DNA from: Leclercia sp. 29361 | GTDB taxonomy: Bacteria > Pseudomonadota > Gammaproteobacteria > Enterobacterales > Enterobacteriaceae | Length of the DNA: 64,000 nucleotides | Reading direction: 5' to 3' | Assembly (NCBI RefSeq): GCF_011290365.1 | Contig: NZ_CP049786.1 | Span: 2,418,001-2,482,000, forward strand | Part shown: one piece after another, positions 7,838-16,332 of the stretch | Position numbering within the stretch: the stretch's first letter is position 1 | Layout of the letters: every line of letters starts with the position of its first letter | Made by a program: the position numbers and the translations under genes | The notes under the pieces: generated by a model | Database searches by the model: none | Told to the model about the DNA's origin: nothing | Seen by the model: the letters and a program-made list of their open reading frames with translations, nothing else

Positions 7838-8725
7838 TCAGTAGGTTATCCCGGGCGGGTTGACCTCCGACTGCGCCACCGCTTCGCCCTGCTCGCCCCA
7901 GCGGGCCAGCACCTTCTGGTAGTCACCCCGCTGGATGGCCCCGTCGAGCGCGGCCTGTAGGGCATATACCAGCTCGTTGCCTTTTTTGGTGGTGGTGGCG
8001 ACATACGCCTTCTTCGGCCCTAAGCCCACCACCCGGGTTTTGCCGGTCAGGGCCTCTTTGTAGGCGGAAACCGACTGCGGGCCGAAGAACACATCCGCCC
8101 TGCCGGACTGAATATAGAGATTGCCGGAGGCGTCGTCGGTCAGGTAGACCGGCAGCGCAGGCTCGCGTCCGGCGGTTTTGTTCTCCTCGTTCCAGCCTAG
8201 CAGAATGCGCTCCTGGTTAGTGCCGGAGCCGACAATCACCTTTTTACCGGACAGATCGGCAGCGCTGTTGATCGACTGCACCTCGCTGGTGGATTTCACC
8301 GAGAAGGCCAGGTTATCGACGCGATAGGTGGCAAAATCAAACTTCTGTTTGCGTTGCTCGGTCACCGCAATGTTGACCAGCGCCACGTCGTAGCGCCCGG
8401 AGGTGATGCCCAGCGGCCAGTCCTCCCACGCTGTCGGCACCAGCTTGAGTTTTAAACCCAGGCTGCCCGCCAGCAGCCGGGCGATATCCGGATCGCTGCC
8501 GATGCGGGTGCGGTTATCGCTGGCCAGCAGCGCCAGCGGCGGCGAGTTGAGGGCCGAAATAGCGACGGTTAAGGTGCCCGGTTCGACAAACTTGTAGTTC
8601 GCGGGGATCTTCGCCACCGCCTGCTTATCCACCGTCACCGGCAGCGGCTGCTCGTTAGCCTGTAAATCAATCGCGGCGTGGCTCGCAGAGGCCACCAACA
8701 ACAACGCCAGTAATCCCTTTTTCAT
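7838..8725 (-). CDS. Polar amino-acid ABC transporter, periplasmic binding protein (paralogue 1)
   Basis: A 295-residue family 3 solute-binding protein. A signal peptide (MKKGLLALLLVASASHAA) is followed by the typical core with IGSDPDIARLLAGSLGLKLKLVPTAWEDWPLGITSGRYDVALVNIAVTEQRKQKFDFATYR and VIVGSGTNQERILLGW. It is clearly related to the second binding protein of this operon at 10944, so one permease-ATPase pair appears to be served by two receptors. It is the last member of the operon, 9 bp after the ATPase. Likely ligands are cystine-like or S-substituted cysteine compounds, judged from the co-transcribed enzymes. Confidence 0.86.
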   Translation of the reverse strand: MKKGLLALLLVASASHAAIDLQANEQPLPVTVDKQAVAKIPANYKFVEPGTLTVAISALNSPPLALLASDNRTRIGSDPDIARLLAGSLGLKLKLVPTAWEDWPLGITSGRYDVALVNIAVTEQRKQKFDFATYRVDNLAFSVKSTSEVQSINSAADLSGKKVIVGSGTNQERILLGWNEENKTAGREPALPVYLTDDASGNLYIQSGRADVFFGPQSVSAYKEALTGKTRVVGLGPKKAYVATTTKKGNELVYALQAALDGAIQRGDYQKVLARWGEQGEAVAQSEVNPPGITY

Positions 8726-8734
8726 CTTCTCTCC

Positions 8735-9508
8735 TTACAGCACTTTCGACAGGAACTGCCGCGTTCGCGCATGTGACGGACGGTTCAGCACCTCGTCGCT
8801 GCTCCCCTGTTCGACGATTTTGCCATCAACCATAAACACCACCTGGTCCGCCACTTCCCGGGCAAAGCCGATCTCATGGGTCACCACCACCAGGGTAGTG
8901 CCAGAGCGGGCCAGCTTTTTGATCACGTCCAGCACCTCGCCCACCAGCTCGGGATCCAGCGCCGACGTCGGTTCATCAAACAGCATCACCCGTGGGCGCA
9001 GGGCCAGAGCGCGGGCGATGGCGATGCGCTGCTGTTGTCCGCCGGAGAGATGCCGGGACCAGGCGTCGGCCTTATCGCGCAGCCCTACCACGTCCAGCAG
9101 ATCGTAGGCCCGTTCAACCGCCGCTTTACGGCTCAGCTGCTTGTGGGCGATGGGCGCTTCGATCAGGTTCTCCAGCACCGTCAGGTGTGGGAACAGGTTG
9201 AAGTTCTGGAATACGTACCCGACGTTGATGCGCTGTTTGAGGATCGCTTTCTCCTTCAGCTCATACAGAGTGTTGCCCTCCCGGCGATAGCCGATGTAAT
9301 CCCCGTCAATCTGAATAAAACCTTCGTCAACGCGTTCGAGGTGATTAATGGTGCGCAGCAGGGTCGATTTACCGGAGCCGGACGGGCCGAGGATCACCGT
9401 CACCGAGCCCGGCGGGATCTCCAGCGAGACGTTATCCAGCGCCTTGTGGCGACCAAAGAACTTGCTCACGCCGGTAATGGAAATATGTCCTTCAGGAGAG
9501 GCTTGCAT
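8735..9508 (-). CDS. Polar amino-acid ABC transporter ATPase
   Basis: A 257-residue ATPase with Walker A GPSGSGKST at residues 41-49, Q-loop VGYVFQNFNLFPHLTVLENL, signature LSGGQQQRIAIARALAL, Walker B VMLFDEPTSALDPE and the switch histidine in VVVTHEIGFA. It belongs to the GlnQ/HisP/TcyN class that powers amino-acid uptake. Its start overlaps the permease 3' end by 17 bp and has AGGAG 7 bp upstream, so the two are translationally coupled. Confidence 0.93.
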   Translation of the reverse strand: MQASPEGHISITGVSKFFGRHKALDNVSLEIPPGSVTVILGPSGSGKSTLLRTINHLERVDEGFIQIDGDYIGYRREGNTLYELKEKAILKQRINVGYVFQNFNLFPHLTVLENLIEAPIAHKQLSRKAAVERAYDLLDVVGLRDKADAWSRHLSGGQQQRIAIARALALRPRVMLFDEPTSALDPELVGEVLDVIKKLARSGTTLVVVTHEIGFAREVADQVVFMVDGKIVEQGSSDEVLNRPSHARTRQFLSKVL

Positions 9509-10415
9509 GGACAGGCTCCTGTGTGGTTTGGGTGGTCACGGAACGGGTGCGGGTGGCGCGGGTGGTGTTCACCGCCGAGCGGCGCTCGCTGCGGGCCAGG
9601 GCACGTTCCACCAGATGCTGGATTGCGGAGAGCACAGTGGTGATCACCAGATACCAGACGGCACCCACCATCAGGAGCGGGATCACCTCCTGGGTGCGGT
9701 TGTAGATCATCTGGATGGTGTAGAACAGCTCCGGCATCGCGAGGACGTAAACCATCGCCGTGCCCTTGGCGAGGCTGATAATTTCGTTGAACCCGGCCGG
9801 CAGAATGGTGCGCAGCGCCTGAGGCAGGATGATGCGCAGGGTACGGCGCGAGGCCGGTAAACCCAGCGCGGCAGCGGCTTCATACTGGCCGTGATCGACC
9901 CCGAGGAAACCGCCGCGGATAATTTCTGCAGTATAGGCGCTCTGCACCAGCGTCAGCCCGACCACCGCGGTGGAGAACTGCCCCAGCACGTTGATGGTCT
10001 CAAAGCTGCCCCAGGTGATACCGGTGAACGGCACGCCGAGGGAGAGCGTGTCGTACAGATAGGAGAAGTTGTAGAGGATGATCAGGACCACAATCAGCGG
10101 CAGGGAGCGGAATAGCCAGATATAGCCCCAGGCGAGGCTACTCAGCAGCCACGAGGACGACAGCCGGGCCAGGGCTAACAGGCCGCCGATCACCACGCTG
10201 AGCGCGGTGCCGATCAGGGTCAGGAGTAACGTCTGCCCCACCCCTTCAAGGATCACCGGGTCGAAGAACCAGCGCGCGAACACGCTCCACTCCCAGCGGG
10301 GGTTAAAAGCCACCGACTGCACGACAACCGCCAGTACAAACAGCGCCACAATCGCCCCCACCGTGCGCAGCGGGTAGCGCGCCGGGACCACTTTGATGGT
10401 TTCAACGTTGTTCAT
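9492..10415 (-). CDS. Polar amino-acid ABC transporter permease
   Basis: A 307-residue permease of the His/Glu/Gln/Arg/opine family. A membrane-spanning N-terminal extension (AIVALFVLAVVVQSVAF) is followed by the core. VGLTLVQSAYTAEIIRGGFLGVDHGQYEAAAALGLPASRRTLRIILPQALRTILPAGFNEIISLAKGTAM contains the EAA loop that contacts the ATPase. The gene lies between the acetyltransferase and ATPase genes. It probably works as a homodimer, because no second permease gene is present. Confidence 0.9.
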   Translation of the reverse strand: MNNVETIKVVPARYPLRTVGAIVALFVLAVVVQSVAFNPRWEWSVFARWFFDPVILEGVGQTLLLTLIGTALSVVIGGLLALARLSSSWLLSSLAWGYIWLFRSLPLIVVLIILYNFSYLYDTLSLGVPFTGITWGSFETINVLGQFSTAVVGLTLVQSAYTAEIIRGGFLGVDHGQYEAAAALGLPASRRTLRIILPQALRTILPAGFNEIISLAKGTAMVYVLAMPELFYTIQMIYNRTQEVIPLLMVGAVWYLVITTVLSAIQHLVERALARSERRSAVNTTRATRTRSVTTQTTQEPVHASLS

Positions 10416-10424
10416 GGTCGTTCC

Positions 10425-10934
10425 TCATGCCGATTTACTGAACGCTTCGCGTACCAGCGTTTTGGTGAAGCGCAGCCGCCCGTCGAACGGCGGCTGGCTG
10501 TACTCTTCCGGGTCGCGGTCGAGATCGAACTGCGCCGCGTAGCCCTGGCTCAGGTAGAGCCGCACCGCTTCCGGCTGACGGAAACCGGTGGTGAGGTAGA
10601 TCTGGCTGTAACCGGCCAGCACCGCCCGGCGTTCAAGCTCCTGCACCACCCGGGCGGCAAGCCCCTGCTGGCGCAGGGATTTGTCGGTCCAGATCCGTTT
10701 GATCTCGGCGGTGTGATCATCGAAGGGTTTGTACGCCCCGGTGGCGATGATTTTCCCGTCGCGCTCCAGCACAATAAACAGCCCCTGCGGCGCCAGATAC
10801 CACTCGGTCAGTTCGATCTCAGCATCTTTGGAGAAGTAGTCCCCGTAGCGCGCGGCGTATTCCCCGAACAGCCCCTCGATGATGGGCTGAAGTTCGGCAT
10901 CCTCCGGCGAAACGTCACGAAAAAGGTCGCTCAT
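10425..10934 (-). CDS. GNAT-family N-acetyltransferase (probable S-substituted cysteine acetylase)
   Basis: A 169-residue GNAT protein. The acetyl-CoA pyrophosphate-binding motif A lies in AEIKRIWTDKSLRQQGLAARVVQELERRAVLAGYSQIYLTTGFRQPEAVRLYLSQGY. The gene lies inside the transporter operon with 9-bp gaps on both sides. In Bacillus subtilis yxe and ytm operons the equivalent gene (YxeL, YtmI) N-acetylates S-(2-succino)cysteine and related compounds as the first committed step. The same role here is inferred from gene content, not from residues diagnostic of substrate. Confidence 0.82.
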   Translation of the reverse strand: MSDLFRDVSPEDAELQPIIEGLFGEYAARYGDYFSKDAEIELTEWYLAPQGLFIVLERDGKIIATGAYKPFDDHTAEIKRIWTDKSLRQQGLAARVVQELERRAVLAGYSQIYLTTGFRQPEAVRLYLSQGYAAQFDLDRDPEEYSQPPFDGRLRFTKTLVREAFSKSA

Positions 10935-10943
10935 AGGTTCTCC

Positions 10944-11876
10944 TTAGTCGCCAAGGCCAGCCGGATTCACTTCTGAGCTCGGGATGCGCTCCACGCCTTC
11001 ACCCCAGCGGTTCAGCACCTTGTCGTAGTCGCCATTCTTGATCGCCCCATTGAGGGCGGTCTGCACCGGTTCGGCCAGACCACTGCCTTTCTTCAGGGTC
11101 ACGGCGATGTGCGCCGCTTTCGGCCAGCCACCGTCAACGCTGCCCACCAGTTTGGTTTTGCCGGTGAGAGCCGCTTTCCACGCGCCAATCACGTTCGGGC
11201 CGAAGTAGGCGTCCGCACGACCGGACTGCAGCGCCAGCGTCTGGGCAGCATCATCCTTGGTGTAGATCGGGGTGAACGGCTTCAGCCCCTTCTTCTGGTT
11301 TTCTGCATCCCACGCCAGCAGGATCGCCTCCTGGTTGGTGCCGGAGCCGACAATAATCCGCAGACCGGCGATATCTTCCGCCTTCTCAAGTTTCTTAATC
11401 GGGCTGGTGGATTTCACGTAGAAGCCCAGGGAATCTTTCCGGTAGGTGGCGAAATCGAACTTCTGTTTGCGCTCTTTGGTGACGGTGATGTTGCTGATCG
11501 CCGCATCGTATTTCCCGGAGGCGACGCCCAGCGGCCAGTCTTCCCAGGAGGTGGGCACCACGTTCAGCTCCAGCCCGAGGCTGTCGGCCACCAGACGGGC
11601 GATATCGGCCTCGCTGCCGATCAGGGTTTTGTTGTCATCGGCAAACACCGTCAGCGGCGGCTGGCTCTGCGCAGAAATCGCCACGGTGAATTTCCCCGGT
11701 ACCACCGGCTTAAAGCTCGCGGGAAGCTGGGCGATGGCCTGCGGGTTTTTCGCGGTATTGATCGGCGTTTTGTTGGCTTCGAGGCTGACCCCGGTGCCGT
11801 TAATATTGACGTTCTCTGCCCAGACGGCAGGGGTAAAGGCCAGCGCGAGCGCCAGAATAAGCGATGATTTTTGCAT
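10944..11876 (-). CDS. Polar amino-acid ABC transporter, periplasmic binding protein (paralogue 2)
   Basis: A 310-residue family 3 binding protein with signal peptide MQKSSLILALALAFTPAVWA. The core resembles the paralogue at 7838 (shared VPTSWEDWPLGVASGKYDAAISNITVTKERKQKFDFATYR and IIVGSGTNQEAILLAWDAENQ). The N-terminal and C-terminal thirds differ more. Duplicated receptors with one permease usually widen the substrate range. It follows the LLM monooxygenase by 11 bp. Confidence 0.86.
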   Translation of the reverse strand: MQKSSLILALALAFTPAVWAENVNINGTGVSLEANKTPINTAKNPQAIAQLPASFKPVVPGKFTVAISAQSQPPLTVFADDNKTLIGSEADIARLVADSLGLELNVVPTSWEDWPLGVASGKYDAAISNITVTKERKQKFDFATYRKDSLGFYVKSTSPIKKLEKAEDIAGLRIIVGSGTNQEAILLAWDAENQKKGLKPFTPIYTKDDAAQTLALQSGRADAYFGPNVIGAWKAALTGKTKLVGSVDGGWPKAAHIAVTLKKGSGLAEPVQTALNGAIKNGDYDKVLNRWGEGVERIPSSEVNPAGLGD

Positions 11877-11887
11877 GGCAGGTTCTC

Positions 11888-13204
11888 TTATTGTTGTGTG
11901 AACTGATTTGCTGGTTGGTCTAACCCCAGGCTCTCACGCAGGGTGGTGCCGGGATATTCGGTGCGGAACAGGCCGCGGGCCTGCAACAGCGGCACCACTT
12001 GATCCACAAAGCGCGGGAAGGTATCCGGGGTGCCGCCCTGGATGATAAAACCGTCCGCGGCATAGCCTTCAAACCACTGCTGTAAGCCGTCGGCCACCTG
12101 TTCCGGGGTACCGGAAAAACGCGGGCGCGGTGAGGCGGCTTCCAGTGCCACCTGACGCAGGGTTAAGTTGCGTTCCCGGGCGTTACGCTTGATCTCATCG
12201 GTGGTGCTGCGAAAGCTGTTTTTTCCCAGGTCGCCAATGTCCGGGAAGGCTTCATCCAGCGGATACTGGCTGAAATCGTGGTGCTCAAAATAGCGACCGA
12301 GATAGTTCAGGGCATCGTTGATGGAGACCAGCGCGGCAGTGGTCTGGTACTGCGCCTCCACGTCGTCGGCGTCTTTTCCGACGATCACGCTCACCCCCTG
12401 GAAGATGTGCAGCTCGTCCTCGCTTCGACCATGCTGTTTCAGCTGGCTTTTGACGTCATGCCAGAAGGCCTGGGCTTCCTCGTAGGTTTCATGGTGGGTA
12501 AAGATGGCGTCAGCATGTTTCGCCGCCAGCTTTTTGCCATCGTCCGAGGCCCCGGCCTGGAAGACGATTGGCCTGCCCTGCGGCGTGCGGCCAATGTTCA
12601 GCGGCCCGGCCACCTTGAAGAAATCCCCGTGGTGATCGAGGGTGTGCAGCTTTTTAGGGTCGAAGAACTGCCCGGTCTCTTTGTTACGCACAAAGGCGTC
12701 GCCCTCCCAGGAGTCCCACAGCCCTTTCACCACGTCGAGATACTCATCGGCGATGCGGTAACGCAGGGCGTGCTCCGGGTGCTTGTCGCGGGAGAAATTC
12801 TTCGCTGACCCTTCCAGCGGCGAGGTCACCACGTTCCAGCCCGCCCGGCCGTTGCTCAGATGATCGAGGCTGGCGAACTGGCGCGCCACGGTGAACGGCT
12901 CGCTGTAGGAGGTGGACAACGTCCCCACCAGCCCCAACCGTGATGTGACGGTCGCCAGCGCCGACAGCACGGTCAGGGGCTCAAAACGGTTGAGAAAATG
13001 CGGGATCGACTTCTCGTTGATGTAGAGACCATCGGCAACAAAGATAAAGTCGAGCTTGCCCGCTTCAGCCTTCAGGGCCGTCTCTTTGACAAAGTTAAAA
13101 TTGATGCTGGCATCGGCCGGGGCTGCCGGATGACGCCAGGCGGACATATTCCCCGAGGCGCCGTGCAAAATCGTGCCCAGGCGCAGCTGTCGTGGTGCGG
13201 ACAT
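11888..13204 (-). CDS. LLM-class FMN-dependent monooxygenase, NtaA/SnaA/CmoJ-like
   Basis: A 438-residue flavin-dependent TIM-barrel monooxygenase of the NtaA/SnaA/DszA/SoxA group, at its normal length. Recognisable parts are [71 protein letters not shown], and [30 protein letters not shown]. Such enzymes use FMNH2 supplied by a separate reductase; none is encoded in this operon. The homologues YxeK and CmoJ in Bacillus cleave the C-S bond of N-acetylated S-substituted cysteines. That function is inferred from the acetylase and deacylase genes on either side. Confidence 0.88.
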   Translation of the reverse strand: MSAPRQLRLGTILHGASGNMSAWRHPAAPADASINFNFVKETALKAEAGKLDFIFVADGLYINEKSIPHFLNRFEPLTVLSALATVTSRLGLVGTLSTSYSEPFTVARQFASLDHLSNGRAGWNVVTSPLEGSAKNFSRDKHPEHALRYRIADEYLDVVKGLWDSWEGDAFVRNKETGQFFDPKKLHTLDHHGDFFKVAGPLNIGRTPQGRPIVFQAGASDDGKKLAAKHADAIFTHHETYEEAQAFWHDVKSQLKQHGRSEDELHIFQGVSVIVGKDADDVEAQYQTTAALVSINDALNYLGRYFEHHDFSQYPLDEAFPDIGDLGKNSFRSTTDEIKRNARERNLTLRQVALEAASPRPRFSGTPEQVADGLQQWFEGYAADGFIIQGGTPDTFPRFVDQVVPLLQARGLFRTEYPGTTLRESLGLDQPANQFTQQ

Positions 13205-13219
13205 ATTCCCTCCTTACCC

Positions 13220-14341
13220 TTAAAGTTGATTCAGTGCTTTTTCCGCAAGTCGGGCGAAGTAACGCGCGGCGGGTTCGATTAAGGCTTCGTCCGGGTTAAA
13301 GGCCGGATGATGTAAGCCATACTGGCTGGCGCTGCCGATGCTGACGAAAGCCCCGGGGATCTGCTGCAGGTAGACGGCGAAATCCTCCCCGCCCATATGC
13401 AGTTCTGCATGCCGGGTTTCATAGCCGCTTTCGCTAGCCACCGAGGTGGCAAACTCGGCCCAGTTGGCGTCGTTAACCAGCGCGGTAGGCCCGGCATACC
13501 AGGTGATGTCGATCTGCGCGTTAAAGGCGGCAGCAAAGCCAGCAGCGATTTCGGCCACCCGGGCCTTCACGTTCTGCTGCACTTCGGTGCGATGGGTTCT
13601 GAGGGTGCCTTCCAGCTCGACGCTCTCCGGCAGCACGTTCCAGGTGTTGCCCCCGGTAATGCGGGTCACGCTCAGCACCACCGAATCGAGGGTATTGACG
13701 TTGCGGCTGGCGACGCTTTGCAGGGCAGTGACCAGCTGGCTGGCGAGCAGGATGGCGTCGTTGCCTTCATGCGGACGAGCGGCGTGCGCCCCTTTGCCGG
13801 TGATGCGGAACACGAAGCGGTCGACGTTAGCGTAGAACGGTCCGCCACGGGTGGCGAAACTGCCCACCGGCAGACCGGGTTCGTTATGCATGCCGAAGAT
13901 GGCGCTGACGTCGCGCAGGGCCCCGGCGCGCACCAGGCTTTTGGCGCCGCCGAAATTCTCCTCTGCGGGCTGGAACAGGATCCGCACCCGGCCGTTCAGC
14001 GAGGCTTCCCGTTCTTTCAGCTTCAGGGCCGCGCCGAGGATCACGCTGGTGTGGATGTCGTGGCCGCAGGCGTGCATCACGCCGGGGCGCTGAGAGGTAA
14101 AGGCTACGCCGCTGCGCTCCTCAATCGGCAGGGCGTCGATATCGGCTCGCAGGGCGATCTGTTTATCACCCTTCCCCACCTCGGCGACCACGCCGGTGGC
14201 CAGATCGTAAGGCAGAACCTTAATACCGGCGTCGCCTAACCACTGACGCAGTCGGGCGGTGGTCTGGACTTCCTCCCCGGAGAGCTCCGGGTTCTGGTGC
14301 AGCTCGCGGCGCCAGGCGATCAGCTGTTGTTCGAGGCTCAT
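13220..14341 (-). CDS. M20-family amidohydrolase / N-acyl amino acid deacylase
   Basis: A 373-residue metallopeptidase-like amidohydrolase. Metal ligands are visible in VMHACGHDIHTSVILGAALKL, LFQPAEENFGGAKSLV, GMHNEPGLPVGSF and ELHMGGEDFAVYLQQIPG. The family removes acyl groups from amino acids (hippurate, N-acetylcysteine, indole-acetyl-amino acids). Its start overlaps the stop of the upstream LLM gene by 4 bp. In the proposed pathway it would deacetylate N-acetylcysteine after the sulfur substituent is removed, like YxeP/YtnL of Bacillus. Indole-3-acetyl-amino-acid hydrolase is the other common annotation for this sequence type. Confidence 0.87.
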   Translation of the reverse strand: MSLEQQLIAWRRELHQNPELSGEEVQTTARLRQWLGDAGIKVLPYDLATGVVAEVGKGDKQIALRADIDALPIEERSGVAFTSQRPGVMHACGHDIHTSVILGAALKLKEREASLNGRVRILFQPAEENFGGAKSLVRAGALRDVSAIFGMHNEPGLPVGSFATRGGPFYANVDRFVFRITGKGAHAARPHEGNDAILLASQLVTALQSVASRNVNTLDSVVLSVTRITGGNTWNVLPESVELEGTLRTHRTEVQQNVKARVAEIAAGFAAAFNAQIDITWYAGPTALVNDANWAEFATSVASESGYETRHAELHMGGEDFAVYLQQIPGAFVSIGSASQYGLHHPAFNPDEALIEPAARYFARLAEKALNQL

Positions 14342-15333
14342 ACTGCCACCTCCCGCGGCTGTCGGGCCTGGGCCAGCAGGCGCAGGGACTGCACCCGGGC
14401 GGTGCCCTCCGCGACCGGCGTATCAATGATGAACTCGTCGATGCCCCACTGCTGATGCAGCGCCTCCAGCTGTGCGAGCACCGACTCGGCGGTACCTGCC
14501 AGCAGCGACTGGGCGCGACGGGCGATACGCAGCGGCTCGCTGCCTGCCTGACGGGCAAAGGCGTAAGCCTGCTCTTCGCTGGCCACGGTGACCCGCTGGC
14601 CGTTGGCCAGCTCAACGCCCCACACTTCCACTGATTTCGCCAACTCATCAGCCTGGGCCTGGGTTGGGGCAACAATGGCCTGCACCGCGACAATCACCTC
14701 CCGGGCGCTATGGGCGCGCCAGGTGACGATCGCCTCACGCAGCAGTTCCGGGTCGCCATTCAGATGGGCGGCAAAGACAAAGTCCCAGTCGAGGCTGGCG
14801 GCAAGACGCGCGCTCTCCGCGCTGGCCCCCAGCAGGAAGCCAGCCGCCGCCACCTGCGGTAACGGGGTGGCACGAACCGCCTCCTCCTGTGATGTTGGGT
14901 TGATCCAGCCATTCAGCTGCGCCAGCTGGGTGGCGAAGTCGCCCTTCTCCTGCTGGCTGAGGCCGAGCTGTAATGCCCGGGTCGAGAGCGGCAGGCCGCC
15001 CGGCGCTTTGCCGACGCCCAGATCCACACGACCAGGGGCGATAGCCGCCAGCAGGTTGAAGTTTTCTGCCACTTTGTAGGGGCTGTAGTGTTGCAGCATT
15101 ACCCCACCGGAGCCGACGCGAATGCGTTTCGTCTGCCCGAGGATCCAGGCAATCAGCAGCTCGGGTGACGGGCTCGCCAGCTGTGGGGTGTTGTGGTGTT
15201 CGGCAATCCAGAAGCGGTGATAACCCAGGGTTTCGGCCTGCTGCGCCAGGCTCAGCGTGCGCGCCAGCGCATCGGCGGCCGTTTCGTTTTCTGCGACAGG
15301 ACTTTTATCCAGAATGCTGATTCGCCAGGACAT
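14338..15333 (-). CDS. LLM-class flavin-dependent oxidoreductase (MsnO8-like)
   Basis: A luciferase-like monooxygenase of about 331 residues, starting MSWRISILDKSPVAENETAADAL and containing RFWIAEHHNTPQLASPSPELLIAW and RVGSGGVMLQHYSPYKVAENF, as in the MsnO8 and YhbW-type subgroup. A longer reading from an ATG at 15366 adds 11 residues but lacks a better ribosome-binding site. The MSWRIS start is the usual one for the family. It is the first gene of the operon and belongs to a different LLM subclass from the enzyme at 11888. The pathway may therefore have two oxygenation steps or two substrate classes. Confidence 0.84.
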   Translation of the reverse strand: MSWRISILDKSPVAENETAADALARTLSLAQQAETLGYHRFWIAEHHNTPQLASPSPELLIAWILGQTKRIRVGSGGVMLQHYSPYKVAENFNLLAAIAPGRVDLGVGKAPGGLPLSTRALQLGLSQQEKGDFATQLAQLNGWINPTSQEEAVRATPLPQVAAAGFLLGASAESARLAASLDWDFVFAAHLNGDPELLREAIVTWRAHSAREVIVAVQAIVAPTQAQADELAKSVEVWGVELANGQRVTVASEEQAYAFARQAGSEPLRIARRAQSLLAGTAESVLAQLEALHQQWGIDEFIIDTPVAEGTARVQSLRLLAQARQPREVAV

Positions 15334-15443
15334 GTTGCAATCTCGTTTGACTAAACATGTCGCCATTATTAAGGGGCGATTTCACCGCTGAGAAACAATT
15401 AATTTACATTTGGTTTGCCGGATTTCAGATATAAGGCGTCAGA

Positions 15444-15983
15444 TTACAGCGTTGCACGAAGCTCAGCGATCAGGGCATCGGCCTGTTGCCGGGAGGTGAT
15501 GCGCACGAAGCGGATGTGGGCAAAAGCCGGATTCTGCATGTCGGCTTCATAGCGTGCGCGGTTGCTGCGCCAGGTCTTGATCGTCCACAGTAATATCGAC
15601 TCGCGGCTAAAAAAGGTGCGGCGAAAGCTCTCCCGGTTGCCGGTGCCGGGCCACAGCTCCTGCTGAGTCCAGGCGCGTTTTACCGCCCGCGTCACCGCCT
15701 GACGCAGGGTGCGGGCCAGACCGTAATCAACCCACACCACCAGATCGACGTGGCGCCATTTTATCGGACGGGTGCGGTTGTAGTTGCCGTCCAGCACCCA
15801 GCCAGGCGTGGCGCTGAGCGCCGCCTCCAGCCTGGCGAACATGACGTCGTCCGGGGTGCCCTGCCAGTCGGGACGCCAGTACAGGGTATCCATTTCGATA
15901 CAGGGTAGCGCCAGTTCGGCGGCGATCCGGCGGGCAAGCGTGCTCTTGCCGCTGCCGCTGGTACCAACCAGATTGATTTTCAT
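15444..15983 (-). CDS. P-loop nucleoside/shikimate-kinase-like ATPase
   Basis: A 179-residue single-domain P-loop protein. Walker A is GTSGSGKST at residues 7-15. It then has IEMDTLYWRPDWQGTP and WVLDGNYNRTRPIKWRHVDLVVWVDYG, the pattern of the FlaR/topology-modulation-type adenylate-kinase-like family. Its biological substrate is unknown. The chosen ATG has AGGA 6 bp upstream; a GTG one codon earlier is possible. It lies 110 bp upstream of the sulfur-type operon on the same strand, but the spacing suggests a separate transcript. Confidence 0.8.
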   Translation of the reverse strand: MKINLVGTSGSGKSTLARRIAAELALPCIEMDTLYWRPDWQGTPDDVMFARLEAALSATPGWVLDGNYNRTRPIKWRHVDLVVWVDYGLARTLRQAVTRAVKRAWTQQELWPGTGNRESFRRTFFSRESILLWTIKTWRSNRARYEADMQNPAFAHIRFVRITSRQQADALIAELRATL

Positions 15984-16332
15984 CACATTTCCTGATGAGT
16001 TGGGGAAAACGGGCTAACAATGATAATGTTTTATCATTGTTAATGAAACACGATTTCGGCGGTATGGTTTAGGCCACGGATTCATTATTTTCTTAATATT
16101 TACCTTAAGGCGGTTTATTTCCCGCCTGCTTTACTTTCTGCATCCCGCTGATTGCATTTTTATGACCTGGATACTCATTAATACGAAAAAATAGTTAATT
16201 GCGGCGCTTTCTAATTCATTACTTTTTGTGGAGAATACGCCAGCCGTAATATTACAGAATAAATATACAATCTTGCCTGACTCTTTTATCGGGCGGCTAC
16301 TCTTTTACACAGACATCACCATGGAGTTATTC
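15984..16332. other. Intergenic region between the P-loop gene and the chemoreceptor
   Basis: About 350 bases, AT-richer than the flanks. It holds a perfect inverted repeat at 16016-16041 (listed) and must contain both divergent promoters. I found no convincing sigma-28 site for the chemoreceptor and no further ORF with a ribosome-binding site. Confidence 0.5.
16016..16041. promoter_or_regulatory. Perfect 11-bp inverted repeat with TGTT loop
   Basis: AACAATGATAA-TGTT-TTATCATTGTT lies 33 bp upstream of the P-loop gene. It could be an operator or a transcript hairpin. There is no T-tract good enough to call it a terminator. Confidence 0.55.

Noticed and set aside
15984..16332. Sigma-28 promoter for the Aer-like receptor
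   Set aside because: No match with acceptable -10 and spacing was found.
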